The translations under genes and the position numbers were made by a program. From contig BFEA01000489.1 of the NCBI GenBank assembly GCA_003427395.1, positions 610,976 through 631,206 on the forward strand: 20,231 bases of DNA, read 5' to 3'. The first letter of the stretch is position 1; each line of letters starts with the position of its first letter. Source of the stretch: Chara braunii (lineage: Eukaryota > Streptophyta > Charophyceae > Charales > Characeae). Shown one piece after another: positions 1 to 8,289 of the stretch. The notes under the pieces were generated by a model. That model made no database searches. It was given only the letters and a program-made list of their open reading frames with translations, and was not told the origin of the DNA.

Positions 1-411
1 GGGGTGAAGTCCCACCGCCGAAGTTGAGTTTTCTCAACGCTGAGCTTTCTATCACGTGTGGCATGGTGGGACGGAGCTCTGTCGTTGATGTATTGAGAAT
101 CTATGGGTACTGAAATACAGGAGAATAACTTATTAGATTTGGTCATTTTATAGATTTTTTCTATCACGTGAAATCCGTTTTTTTTTTTTTTGAGAAGTTG
201 TCAATTTTATATTCAAAACTATTGATCGAGGCCGGGGTCCTCACAATTCAACCCGGAGTAGCCCAGAACCTTGCTGGAAACCGGGTCCAGCGTCTTAAGC
301 CCTACTGCCTTCTCTCAAAAAGAAAGAACTTCTCAAAAAAAAACCGTGAAGCTCAGTAAAAGGTGGTTAATGTTGCTGATCTATCTGTCCCAATGTTTCA
401 GTCTAGACCGG
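1..411. other. Left flank of the element, no gene seen
   Basis: This stretch lies outside the LTR and has no match to the sequence preceding the 3' LTR. It contains two copies of TCTATCACGTG (48-58 and 160-170), a T-run near 179-191 and A-runs near 334-343. The short open frames here (168-359 and 271-480) have no recognisable domain and look like chance. The five bases abutting the LTR are ACCGG (407-411). These would be the left target-site duplication if the right end, not visible here, is followed by the same bases. Confidence 0.5.
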
Positions 412-1775
412 TGTCGGCACCAATACCCTTACAAGGATAATTGTGCGTACTTTTGCACCTCGCAGGAGGAACACTCTTGATAAAATTTAAGGAACTAGCG
501 TGTTTTTTGCTCGACCGTGACTAACTTTGAAGTCAGGGACGGCGGGCGCACGCATAGCTTATTCAAAGAGTGTGTAGGCGTGCACTTTGTGGGCACGCGT
601 TAGTCAAATAGTGTGAACAGACGGACCGCTTGGCGGTCCAAGTTAAAAGTAAGCTAACGGTTCGGATAGCGTAGCACGGGCCGCAAACTTCGAACGTACT
701 GACGAAGTCGCCACCGGCGCGAAGTTGGACCGTCGAAGCTATGGCTAGAGGAAAACTTTCGACTGACTTGTGGAAGGGCGACATTTTGAGGCCGCACCAT
801 GTGAAGTATGCAAGTACTACAGTTGACTATAAAGGTATCAACGGTAGGAGCTGTAACAAAATTTAGCTACGTACGACGCGTGGATACGGAGTGAGCAAAA
901 GTCGGGGTCTTTCCAACCAAAGACGATAAAAGCATTCTCTTTTCGATGAGTACTGCGAGCTACGAGAGCCTCGGCCCGTAACCGCGGCATGGCGGGGAAG
1001 TGCGCATGGTAAACTCAGCAATAACCGTCCTCCAAGCAGAGAACATGGTCGTACGGGGCTTGGGCGCAAGGGGCAGACCAAGAGAAGGCGCTAGCGCATC
1101 TTTGCAGGCCTGGATAGGCTGTAACAACCTGCAGTTACTCTTCATATGCAGAAATGGGCCTGCTGCAACCAGACTTGGGCTTAGCCCTATTGGTTACAAC
1201 ATTGTTGTGATCTCGGAGGATCGTCTGGAGGACGATACCTTGCGTTGAGACCGCGTTTTGCTTGACTCCACTGCGATATTGGCCATCATTGCGGGGCCCT
1301 CAGGAGTGGAAGACTTCAAGGCCCTCTCCTGCGAGTTGAGTCTTGTATCTGGAGCGTCTGAAACCCCTACTTCTACCTTTCTTACTCTAAGTCTAGTCTG
1401 AGGTTACAAGAGAAAGGCGGTAGGTGGGATTGCAACCCGTAGGTCCGCATCAAGACCTTGTGGGAGATCCACCCACCGATTGCGGGAGCTCTGCCGGAGC
1501 CCAGGCGGCGTTATGGAGGCAAGGAACTTCAGGTATATCTTCGTTAACCTGTGTGACCCCTTGCCCTAACCTTTATCCTAAGGCTACTTGAACACAGCTA
1601 TGTGAGGTTATTACTTCTTACTTTTGTTATGTATGTCAGGACATGCTCTGCGAAAGGTTAAATAAACACTTATATATGAGAAAAGTTAGATACTTTGAGC
1701 GAATTCAGATAAAAGGAATTGGGGGAAGGAGAGAGAAAGGAGTTTTTGCATGCGTTTGACCAGGTCCACCCAAGG

Positions 1776-1805
1776 CTGAGCCCCTCCGGGTGGATGTGGG
1801 CTCAG
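1776..1805 (+). repeat. Perfect 8-bp hairpin, divergent array member
   Basis: CTGAGCCC (1776-1783) and GGGCTCAG (1798-1805) are perfect inverted repeats around a 14-base loop containing CCGGGTGG. Its counterpart in the 3' LTR begins at 18803 and is unchanged. The core resembles a degenerate form of the later CCC...GGGT...GGG units. Confidence 0.6.
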
Positions 1806-2111
1806 TGCTGTGTTTTATTGAGGTTTGCTGATCTGAATGAGTGACTCTTATGGATGGTCTACCCGGGTGGGATAGGATCAGTCGCTGTTTTATTTGAGGG
1901 TTTCTGAACAGGAGGATGGGCACCCCGGGTGAGGAAGGCTCAGAATCCTGGTGTTTATTTTAATGAGTTTTCGTGTATGTTTTCTTCTGAGGGAGTAACG
2001 GCATAAGACTAAGCGTACCCTAGGGTTAGGGAGGCTTAGCCATGAGTCATGAACTAAATGGTCAACTAGAGTATAAAACTTGATATATATACAATTTGAA
2101 CTTATACTTCT

Positions 2112-2144
2112 GACAGACCGGGCGCCCTGGGTGGGGAAAGCCAG
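2112..2144 (+). repeat. Divergent hairpin with CCCTGGGTGGGG core
   Basis: A CTGAC arm near 2110-2114 pairs with GTCAG near 2138-2142 around the GC-rich core CCCTGGGTGGGG. It appears to be an intermediate between the CCCGGGT units upstream and the CCCTAGGGTTAGGG units downstream. One of only two differences between the LTR copies in 2040-2130 falls here (2121 versus 19143). Confidence 0.45.
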
Positions 2145-3339
2145 TCAGTAAGTCAGGTAGAGCTAAGGAAGAGGGAAAGCAATGAAGAGTAAAACAAAGG
2201 TAACTGGGCAGACTGAACGTACCCTAGGGTTAGGGCGGTTCAATTATATGCTTATGATAACACTAAGGAGCAGAGAGTTAGTATAAATNTGATTTTATTT
2301 CCCCTTCTAGACATGAGGCTGAATCGGAAGTTCCACTAGTTGGAAAGNTCCGATTGACTGCCTAACAAGAGAAGGAAAAACAGAAAGTCTGTGACAGTAT
2401 TTGTACCCTATTTTCTGTTGTATGGCTAACTAGACGTACCCTAGGGTTAGGGCGNCCTAGCGATAAGCCTTTGTCGTTTAATGTAAGTTGAACGTACCCT
2501 AGGGTTACGGCGGTCCAACATTTCAGTGTTTATAATTATTAGGGCAGCCTAATCNCATTGCCTTATGTGACTTGAACTGTATGGCTAACTAGGCGTACCC
2601 TAGGGTTAGGGCGGCGTAGTGATATGCCTTTGTCATTGATGTGCTGTGGGTTGGACGTACCCTAGGGTTAGGGCGGTTCAACTTTTTGTCGTTTGTACTT
2701 ATGTTCAGGCAAGCTAGACCTACCCCTGGGTAGGGATNGTCTAGAATGATGCCGTATGTAACTTTGTTCAAAGCAGACTAGGCACACCCTAGGGTTAGGG
2801 CAGCCCAGTCCTATGCACTTGTTGTNAGTCAGGCATATGCCTTATGTGTATAGTTGATATTATGTTGGGCACACCCTAGGGTTAGGGCACTCCAAATGTG
2901 CGTGCCTTACTTGTGTACCTAGGNAGGTCAGGCATACCCTAGGGTTAGGGTCTTGTCTGACCGTATGCCATAGGAAAGAGGNATGTAAAAGGGAATAACG
3001 AGGTTTTTGAATAAACTATGAGGTTGAAAGAAACCTGAGGGTTGGTGAGAGATGTGCGTTGTGATTGTTTGTGTGGGTGTTTGCGGGCTCTCACTCAGGG
3101 GCATCTTTTGATAGGGTTAGTTGCTTTAGATGCTCGCTGAGTGTTGGACCCATAGGCAGATAAGATGGATGATGGGAGAGAAGCTTGGGATAAGATAGGA
3201 CTTGACTCTGCTGGGAGTTAGGATGAGTGCTAGCCCACGCTCTCATCTAGAGGTCGTGCAGACTATCGCTGATACTACCTTCCAAGTAAGCGTCAAAAGT
3301 TAGTCCCAAGTATTGTTTTGCTTTGTCCTTCTATTTTCA

Positions 3340-3600
3340 GCTTTGTATAAATCTTGACAGCCATCTTTTTCTACGGAAAGTGCTGCTGAAATTTCTACAA
3401 ATCTGAAAGAGTTCGTCATTTTTTGGGCTTTCATAAATTCTGAAAAGACACTTTTCCTACGGGAAGCGCTGCCGAAATTTCGTGAAATTCGAGGGGTTAG
3501 AATAAATTTCTGCTAGGAGAAACTTGGCAAATCCACCTCGAGTAGGGAAGATGCTGCCGAATTTCTTAGTGACTTGGCACTAGTAAGGGAAGNTGAGCAT
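3340..3600 (+). repeat. Three degenerate ~86-bp tandem repeats
   Basis: The landmark CTACGGAAAGTGCTGCTGAA at 3371 recurs in diverged form at 3457 (CTACGGGAAGCGCTGCCGAA) and near 3541 (GTAGGGAAGATGCTGCCGAA), a period of 85-86 bases. Sequence between landmarks is also related: A/T-rich stretches with TAAATTCTG and TAAATTTCTG. It lies in the LTR just downstream of the hairpin array. No coding potential is seen. Confidence 0.65.
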
Positions 3601-4500
3601 AAGATCAATAGATGGGCTAGGATACGAGCTAGAAAGTACTCTCCATGTGGGGTAAATGGAGTAGTGGTTTTTTTTTGGCCTGTACTGTGATGCAGGTCTC
3701 TGTGATTAGATTGAAGGCTTGAATTTGCCAGCCTAATCATGTTGAGGATTACTCTTCTGTTATCACCGATAATAGGTCGGTTGCCGATTCGTCGGTTTAC
3801 GACTCAATTTTCCTACTACTTCTGCTTCTCAACCTAAGNCCTTGGCCCTTGCTGGGTTTTATGTTTTCTTGGGTTTTCACCCTGATTCTTCATAAATGAC
3901 CATTTCTTTAAGGACTGAGTATCTTTGTTCTTGAAAGGTGGGGAAAAGGTTGGGCTTGTGTNCGTAAGGCAGGGTGTGAGATGCAGAAGANTGAAAAGTT
4001 GACCCCTTTAGTGTGTGTGATATCGTTTGGATTTTATGCATGATCGCAGGTATGTNTGAAGAAGCCTCGATCNAATTGATGGTTGGTTGTGAATTGGATT
4101 AAGATGGGCAAACCACACTACTGTCGTGAGAGTGAACCACCACACATCCTTTTGCTTGACTGNCTGAGATTGCTTCTCTCCGTCTCGATATCGTGAATAT
4201 TCTTAGTAAGCACACATTCGAATAACCCTCACAAGGTTATGCGACCGCGTGCTTACGTTTTTTTATTCTCTTTGACTTCGTGTGGTAGGGCAGTTGTCCC
4301 AAGCCTGGAAACCAAGATCCTTGTCCGGGACGTCCCAGGTCCCAGACTAACATTGAAGGTATTTTCTTCCGATAGTGTTAAGAGGATTCGTTTTTCATCC
4401 TTGTTGAGGTTATTTTGGTGGAACGATAAAGTTCCGGGCGGAAGGATTAGCGTGCTGCTGGTGATGCGCCAGACAACTCACCACCGCTCCGAATTCCTTC
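3601..4500. other. Middle LTR, noncoding, with isolated N bases
   Basis: No gene is recognisable. Seven single N bases lie at 3593, 3839, 3962, 3991, 4056, 4073 and 4163. An open frame at 4239-4562 (107 codons) has no recognisable domain and no counterpart visible in this window, so it is left uncalled. The sequence CAGGTATGT at about 4047-4055 resembles a splice donor, but nothing else supports an intron. Confidence 0.4.
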
Positions 4501-4830
4501 CTGCCCTAGGGACCATCTTACCCCGCAGCCTTTGGGGCACCTCAGGGTGCAGAAGATGGTAAGGCTCTTAGGTCGGTCTTGCGCTTGCTAAAGGCTTACC
4601 CCCCTTAGCGTGCGCTTCAGCCAATGCCTGAGTATCGAGAGCGATCCCATGGCTCAAAAAGGGGCCACTCGTGTATATGCATCACTTAGTGCGCCGACAT
4701 CACGACTGAGTGCGCAAATCCGTATTGTTGGTCCATATGAGTGGGTCCTGCATCCGCACGGCCTTATACTAAACCATACGCGCAACGCTTATCAATTTTC
4801 GCGCTCTAAAGTTATGGGTCAAGCAAAAAG
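4500..4830 (+). repeat. Diverged duplication in the LTR, copy 1
   Basis: It aligns by eye with 5205-5512 at an offset of about 683-685. Anchors are CCTGAGTATCGAGAGCGA against CTTGAGTGTCGAACGCGA, GGTCCATATGAG against GGTCGATATGAG, CTTATACTAAA against CTTATACGAAA, and AAGTTATGGGTC against AAGTTGTGGGTC. The copies are strongly diverged, so the duplication is older than this insertion. Confidence 0.6.
4512..4560 (+). repeat. Three-way-junction-like fold in the LTR
   Basis: The outer stem ACCATCTT (4512-4519) pairs perfectly with AAGATGGT (4553-4560). Inside it are two smaller stems: CCCC/GGGG (4521-4524 with 4534-4537) and GCACC/GGTGC (4537-4541 with 4546-4550). They share base 4537, so one pair must give way. 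This is a plausible Y-shaped RNA or DNA fold. A partly related sequence occurs in the second copy of the local duplication near 5212-5245, without the perfect outer stem. Confidence 0.5.
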
Positions 4831-5204
4831 GGCAAAGGCGCGTTATGGCTAGTAGACCCGAGTTTCGATAGCGCAAAACGGCGCATGGGCGAGATATCAA
4901 TCCCAGTCAACGTATGGGGGCTCGCGTACGAGCCTCCAACGCCTCGAACAACGGGTTGCCTATGGGCCCGATTTTGGGCACCATCCGCACGCATCTCGCA
5001 GGTTGGCCTACACCTTTCACTTGAGACTGCTATCAGATTATGAGCTAGACAGAGAGATAAAATAGGGCGATCCTCCCTTTCTATTTGCAGTTGTTTCCTC
5101 TTTTAAATTTTATTGGTTGGACGTTGTAGTCCGTGGTAGCCGCGAAAGTCAAACCCCTTGATTTTGGCTACCACGCCAGCTCTGAAGCAGCTCTGAAGCT
5201 GTTT

Positions 5205-5512
5205 ACTCAACCCCTCTGCACAGGGTGCGGAAGAGGGTGTGGTCTTCAGCCGCACATGGCGGTTGTCTTGCGTCGAGAGATTACCCCTCAAAGCGCCTGT
5301 CAGCCGATACTTGAGTGTCGAACGCGACCCTCGAGATTATCAAAGGCCTCGAGGCTATGAGTACCACATAGTACCCCAACAGCGTAAATGCTTGCGAATG
5401 CCTGCATGGCTGGTCGATATGAGGAGGCCATGCGCGCGCACGACTCTTATACGAAAGTCCAGCGCGCGGAACCTACCTGATTCTCGCGGCATGAAGTTGT
5501 GGGTCGGATACT
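5205..5512 (+). repeat. Diverged duplication in the LTR, copy 2
   Basis: This is the partner of 4500-4830. The constant offset across about 300 bases with only small gaps supports common origin rather than chance. Sequence between the copies (4831-5204) holds no recognisable gene. Confidence 0.6.
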
Positions 5513-5750
5513 GAAGAGACCAGGAGTGTTGTGATGTTGTGTTTGTTTTGTGTTTTTCCATGTGTTATGTGTGGGTAGATGTGAGTATTGTGGCGTAACG
5601 TGTGGTGTGTAGGGTGCGTCCTACTCGACCGACGCCGGGTCGCGCTTGGGACTTCAGCCCCCCAGTGCGTCGATTCGCGTGCGGGTTCCATTTTCGGGCG
5701 TTCAACCGCGTGTAACCCCCTATGCTACAACAAACTAGAAACGCTTTCGG

Positions 5751-5799
5751 CTGGACCACCTCTGCAATTGCATACGAAAAGCTTTCGCATGTGGTTCAG
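5751..5799 (+). repeat. Two-stage hairpin near the 3' end of the 5' LTR
   Basis: The outer stem CTGGACCAC (5751-5759) pairs with GTGGTTCAG (5791-5799), nine pairs with one G-T wobble. The inner stem CATACGAAA (5771-5779) pairs with TTTCGCATG (5782-5790), with one mismatch. The position, about 220 bases before the LTR end, would fall in R or U5, so the fold would be in the transcript leader. The role is unknown. Confidence 0.55.
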
Positions 5800-6019
5800 T
5801 AGCTCGGCGGGGATACGTTCACCTAAGGGATGGTGACAACTCCCGCAGGTGGAGGTAACGTGGTGCCTCGCGTGGCTCTGTCCTTTCGCAGGGACTCGCG
5901 AGAGGTACGACTGGCGCACTCGGTCGGAGCGGCACCTCGCTTTCCGCAACGGAAGTCCTACCAAATCCTGCGTGATGCGGCCGGGAGGGTCCGCTTGCGG
6001 GACCGATGCGCTCGACAGG

Positions 6020-6037
6020 TGGCGCCGTTGTCGGGGA
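6020..6037 (+). promoter_or_regulatory. Primer-binding site, tRNA-Asp type
   Basis: TGGCGCCGTTGTCGGGGA matches the complement of the 3' end of plant tRNA-Asp(GTC), including its CCA tail, with one difference (T at 6031 where the usual site has C); the next two bases, TC, also match. It sits two bases after the CA that closes the LTR. In LTR elements the host tRNA 3' end anneals here to prime minus-strand DNA synthesis. tRNA-Asp sites are known from several plant gypsy-type lineages. The tRNA sequence is recalled, not searched. Confidence 0.88.
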
Positions 6038-6419
6038 TCTCGGCTGCCTACCGGGGTCCACAGTGAACGAACCCAGGTTAAGAGCAGGCTGATAATTCAG
6101 GCAAATCGACAACCCTTGATGAAGAAGTTTGATGATGATATGAGTATTGTGCTATCTTTGGTGGACTAACAAAATTTATTTTTGATTGCGAGTAAGGTTA
6201 AGGGTGTGCCTTATGTGTATTCGTTTCAAATAATAGAGTCGGAATTACGATATAAAGACCCGATAGACTACCTTAGTTATTAAAAGTATGTTCGATCGAA
6301 TAACGAAACTAGAGAATTTAGAGGTTTGACGGCAGGTTGTTTGTCGAAATCGTTTTTTTCGCAACAGGTTTTGAGAAAGGACAAAGACGCCGGACTTCGA
6401 GGGAATCGAGCAGAGCCCG
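6038..6419 (+). other. Leader between primer-binding site and gag
   Basis: This is untranslated leader, as expected between primer-binding site and gag. A short open frame, ATG at 6119 to TAA at 6167-6169 (16 codons), could be an upstream ORF, but nothing else supports translation. The gag frame is open from just after a TGA at 6372-6374, and the bases from about 6400 read as plausible gag sequence, so the leader may be shorter than stated. Confidence 0.5.
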
Positions 6420-8274
6420 GGTGCTACACCCGAGAACTTCGTCAAGGCTTTGGAAAAGAGAGAGATGGCACGGCTTCATGTGCCCAAGTTTAACATCTTC
6501 CACTTCAATGGGGATAGGGTGTCCGAGTGGCTTGAGTTGTTGGAGCAGGTCACTTGCGAGGCGTCAGAGGCAGATAAATTCAAGCTGATGCCTAGGTACA
6601 TATGGTGGAAGCTTAGACCTGAGGTAATGAAAGTAGCGGCCGGCGCAAATGGTGAGTGGGCAAAGCTTAAAGAGGAGATGCAGTGGCGTCTCAAGTTAGG
6701 GGACGGCATGCTCACAAAAGAAGACTTGGAAATGTTGAGACGGGACGAGTTCTCCACGGTAAGAGCCTTTGCCACAGCATTTGAGAAGATGGCAAAGAAA
6801 GTCCCAGGGCTGGCAGAAGAAGTGTGCCACTTTCCAGGGGCAATTCAAGAATTGGGAAGCCTCGTCGCTAACCAAGAAAGTTGCGCCAGGAAAGAAACTA
6901 ACTTGGGGTGCCATAAAAGAAGGCGTGCTAGAGGGAGAGTTGGACCTGGTAGACATCTTCCAGATGAAACAGGCTAGGAAGAAAAGGAAGACTTTGGATA
7001 CTATCGCTAGTGATGGGCGCAACTTCAAGCTAATGATAGAAGAGGCTGTGGCCCAGCACGATACAGAGAAGGAGGCAAGAAAGAAGGCTATGGCGGCACC
7101 ACAAGCCCAAGGGAAAGGAAAGAAGGTGGTAGTGCTAGAGGAGGAGGAAGAAGAAGAAGAGGAGCCTGAACCACAAAAGTTGACAAAGGCTCAAAGGAAG
7201 GTAAGGAACACGACTCAAGGGGGGCAAGGCTTAGGAAAAGGTCAAGCCCTGCAGGCTGTAGCAGCGCCACCTCCTGAGTCGTCCAGTCAAGCCGCACCAA
7301 CACCCTCTGGGTCATGGTCAGGTTGTGGACCTCCCATTCATTGGCATGGGCACTGTTCATATGCACCATGGCCAACGGGCGGGCCGCATGGATCATGTGC
7401 CGGAGCGCCGATGAGTACGGCTTCCTGTGGATGGACGGGACCCCAGTCTCAATAGGTGAGTCACTCAAACCCACCGCCAAACCAACCTCAGCAGTCGGCC
7501 CCACAAGGATCACAAGGGAATCAAGGTGGTGGAAGAGGACAGAATCAAGGATGGGGCCGAGGGCGAGGAAATGGTGGCCGTGGGGGATATGAGAGAGGAA
7601 ACGCGAACAGTAACTCCCAGAGATGAGGAAGTGACGGGTGGAACGGTGCGGGGAGTCAGAGTGACCAGCAAGGTGGTGGAGGATATGGAAGAGGAAGGGT
7701 AGATTGGAGAAACGCCATCTGTTAGCATTGTGGCCAGAAGGGCCACACAATTAAGTTATGTCAGGTCCGAAAGAGTGATGAAAAAGATGGCCTGATAAGT
7801 TCATGCTATGATGGTGATTTTTTCGACATGTACGGTGAGTACATAGACCCGAGAATCCCAGGGGGGATAAGGGAAGAAGCTCTGCGGCGTGCTAATGCCC
7901 CAGCTCCACCAGCCCCTCCGGCCGCTTTCCATATTTGGCAGGAAGTAGAAGACCGTCAAGGCGTGAGGATAGAGGAGATAAACGAAAGTGAAGAGGTTGA
8001 GCAGAGATTGAGGGCCGGCACCATAAAGGAGGAACCCATAGTAGTTGAATCGGACGGCGAAGGAGAAGAGGATAATTTGGTGAGGGCAAGAGATACGATG
8101 GAGAGGAAGGAGGACCTGCTGACAAAAATCGGGAGGTACCAGGATAAGCTGACCACTCTTTGTGAGGAGGTCAACAGGTGGAAAGGAGAGTTACCATTAG
8201 TATACCTCATCGATTCAGGTCCAGGGGCACAAGGCGGGTCTGGAAACCTATCTGGAGTGACCGTCACGACATAA
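6420..8274 (+). pseudogene. gag: gag, capsid-nucleocapsid polyprotein, broken
   Basis: Gag packages the element RNA into particles. The N-terminal part reads in frame 3; ATG is at 6465, but coding-like sequence extends upstream to a TGA at 6372-6374. Capsid-like features include FHFNGDRVSEWLELLEQV and later DEFSTVRAFATAFEKMA. A frameshift near 6815-6830 moves reading to frame 1, which then holds to the end of the protease. Next come an acidic run of nine Glu (about 7138-7165), a Pro-rich segment, a Gly/Arg/Gln-rich RNA-binding-like segment (about 7486-7710) and a CCHC zinc knuckle (7720-7761). In-frame stops are TAG 7453, TGA 7624, TAG 7723 (inside the knuckle) and TAA 8272. The portion 7828-8274 after the knuckle is Glu-rich linker with no recognised domain. 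Confidence 0.85.
7720..7761 (+). other. Gag CCHC zinc knuckle with an in-frame TAG
   Basis: The spacing C-x2-C-x4-H-x4-C is intact (Cys codons at 7720, 7729 and 7759, His at 7744), with the sequence HCGQKGHTIKLC. The residue after the first Cys is TAG (7723-7725). All four metal ligands remain, so only the stop prevents a nucleocapsid from being read. It follows the Gly/Arg-rich segment, the usual arrangement for nucleocapsid RNA binding. Confidence 0.8.
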
Positions 8275-8289
8275 ACTCCTAGGTCTGGA

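Larger units (their letters stand above)
1776..2962 (+). repeat. Array of covarying hairpins with CCCTAGGGTTAGGG core (5' LTR copy)
   Basis: Nine cores of CCCTAGGGTTAGGG or a one-base variant start at 2018, 2222, 2439, 2497, 2598, 2660, 2787, 2874 and 2937. A shorter variant lies at 2721-2736. Each core can fold as CCCTA/TAGGG around a GGGT loop. Outside it sits a short asymmetric spacer (usually GTA or ACA on the left, CG or CA on the right), then arms that differ between units yet pair within each unit. Examples are CTAAGC/GCTTAG (2009-2014, 2034-2039), TGAAC/GTTCA (2214-2218, 2238-2242), GTTGGAC/GTTCAAC (2650-2656, 2676-2682), CTAGAC/GTCTAG (2714-2719, 2739-2744) and GGTCAG/CTGACC (2926-2931, 2957-2962). 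More diverged members with CCCGGGT-like cores precede them from 1776. The function is unknown. Confidence 0.8.
412..6017 (+). repeat. 5' LTR, 5,606 bp, TGTCG...CGACA
   Basis: The left edge is set by where similarity to the right copy begins (TGTCGGCACC at 412 and 17430). The right edge is inferred from the CA at 6016-6017, two bases before the primer-binding site. The ends form a 5-bp inverted repeat, TGTCG/CGACA, as expected of LTR termini. At 5.6 kb this is several times longer than usual LTRs, which are commonly a few hundred bases to about 2 kb. No convincing coding region lies inside. It holds hairpin arrays, 86-bp repeats and a diverged duplication, listed separately. Candidate TATA-like sites are at 1668-1676, 2081-2091 and 3344-3351, but none can be chosen as the promoter from sequence alone. 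Fifteen isolated N bases lie between 2289 and 4163. Confidence 0.88.

Noticed and set aside
412-1250. Possible rRNA or host gene fragment at the LTR start
   Set aside because: No conserved rRNA core sequence was recognised, and open frames in the two LTR copies differ at many positions without codon-like bias.
2589-2771. 60-codon minus-strand open frame present identically in both LTRs (also 19611-19793)
   Set aside because: It crosses hairpin cores and an N base; identity reflects the identical DNA block, not protein conservation.
2018-2950. Interstitial telomere repeats
   Set aside because: The TTAGGG-like cores are single units spaced 60-200 bases apart and embedded in hairpins, not tandem telomere repeats. 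The resemblance may be coincidental.
1776-2962. CRISPR-like array
   Set aside because: Spacing is irregular, arms vary, and the context is a eukaryotic LTR retrotransposon with no cas genes.
4239-4562. 107-codon open frame inside the LTR
   Set aside because: It has no recognised motif, overlaps a structured hairpin, and its duplicate region downstream does not keep the frame.
7088-7750. 220-codon minus-strand open frame
   Set aside because: It is antisense to the gag linker and Gly/Arg-rich region, with no domain seen.
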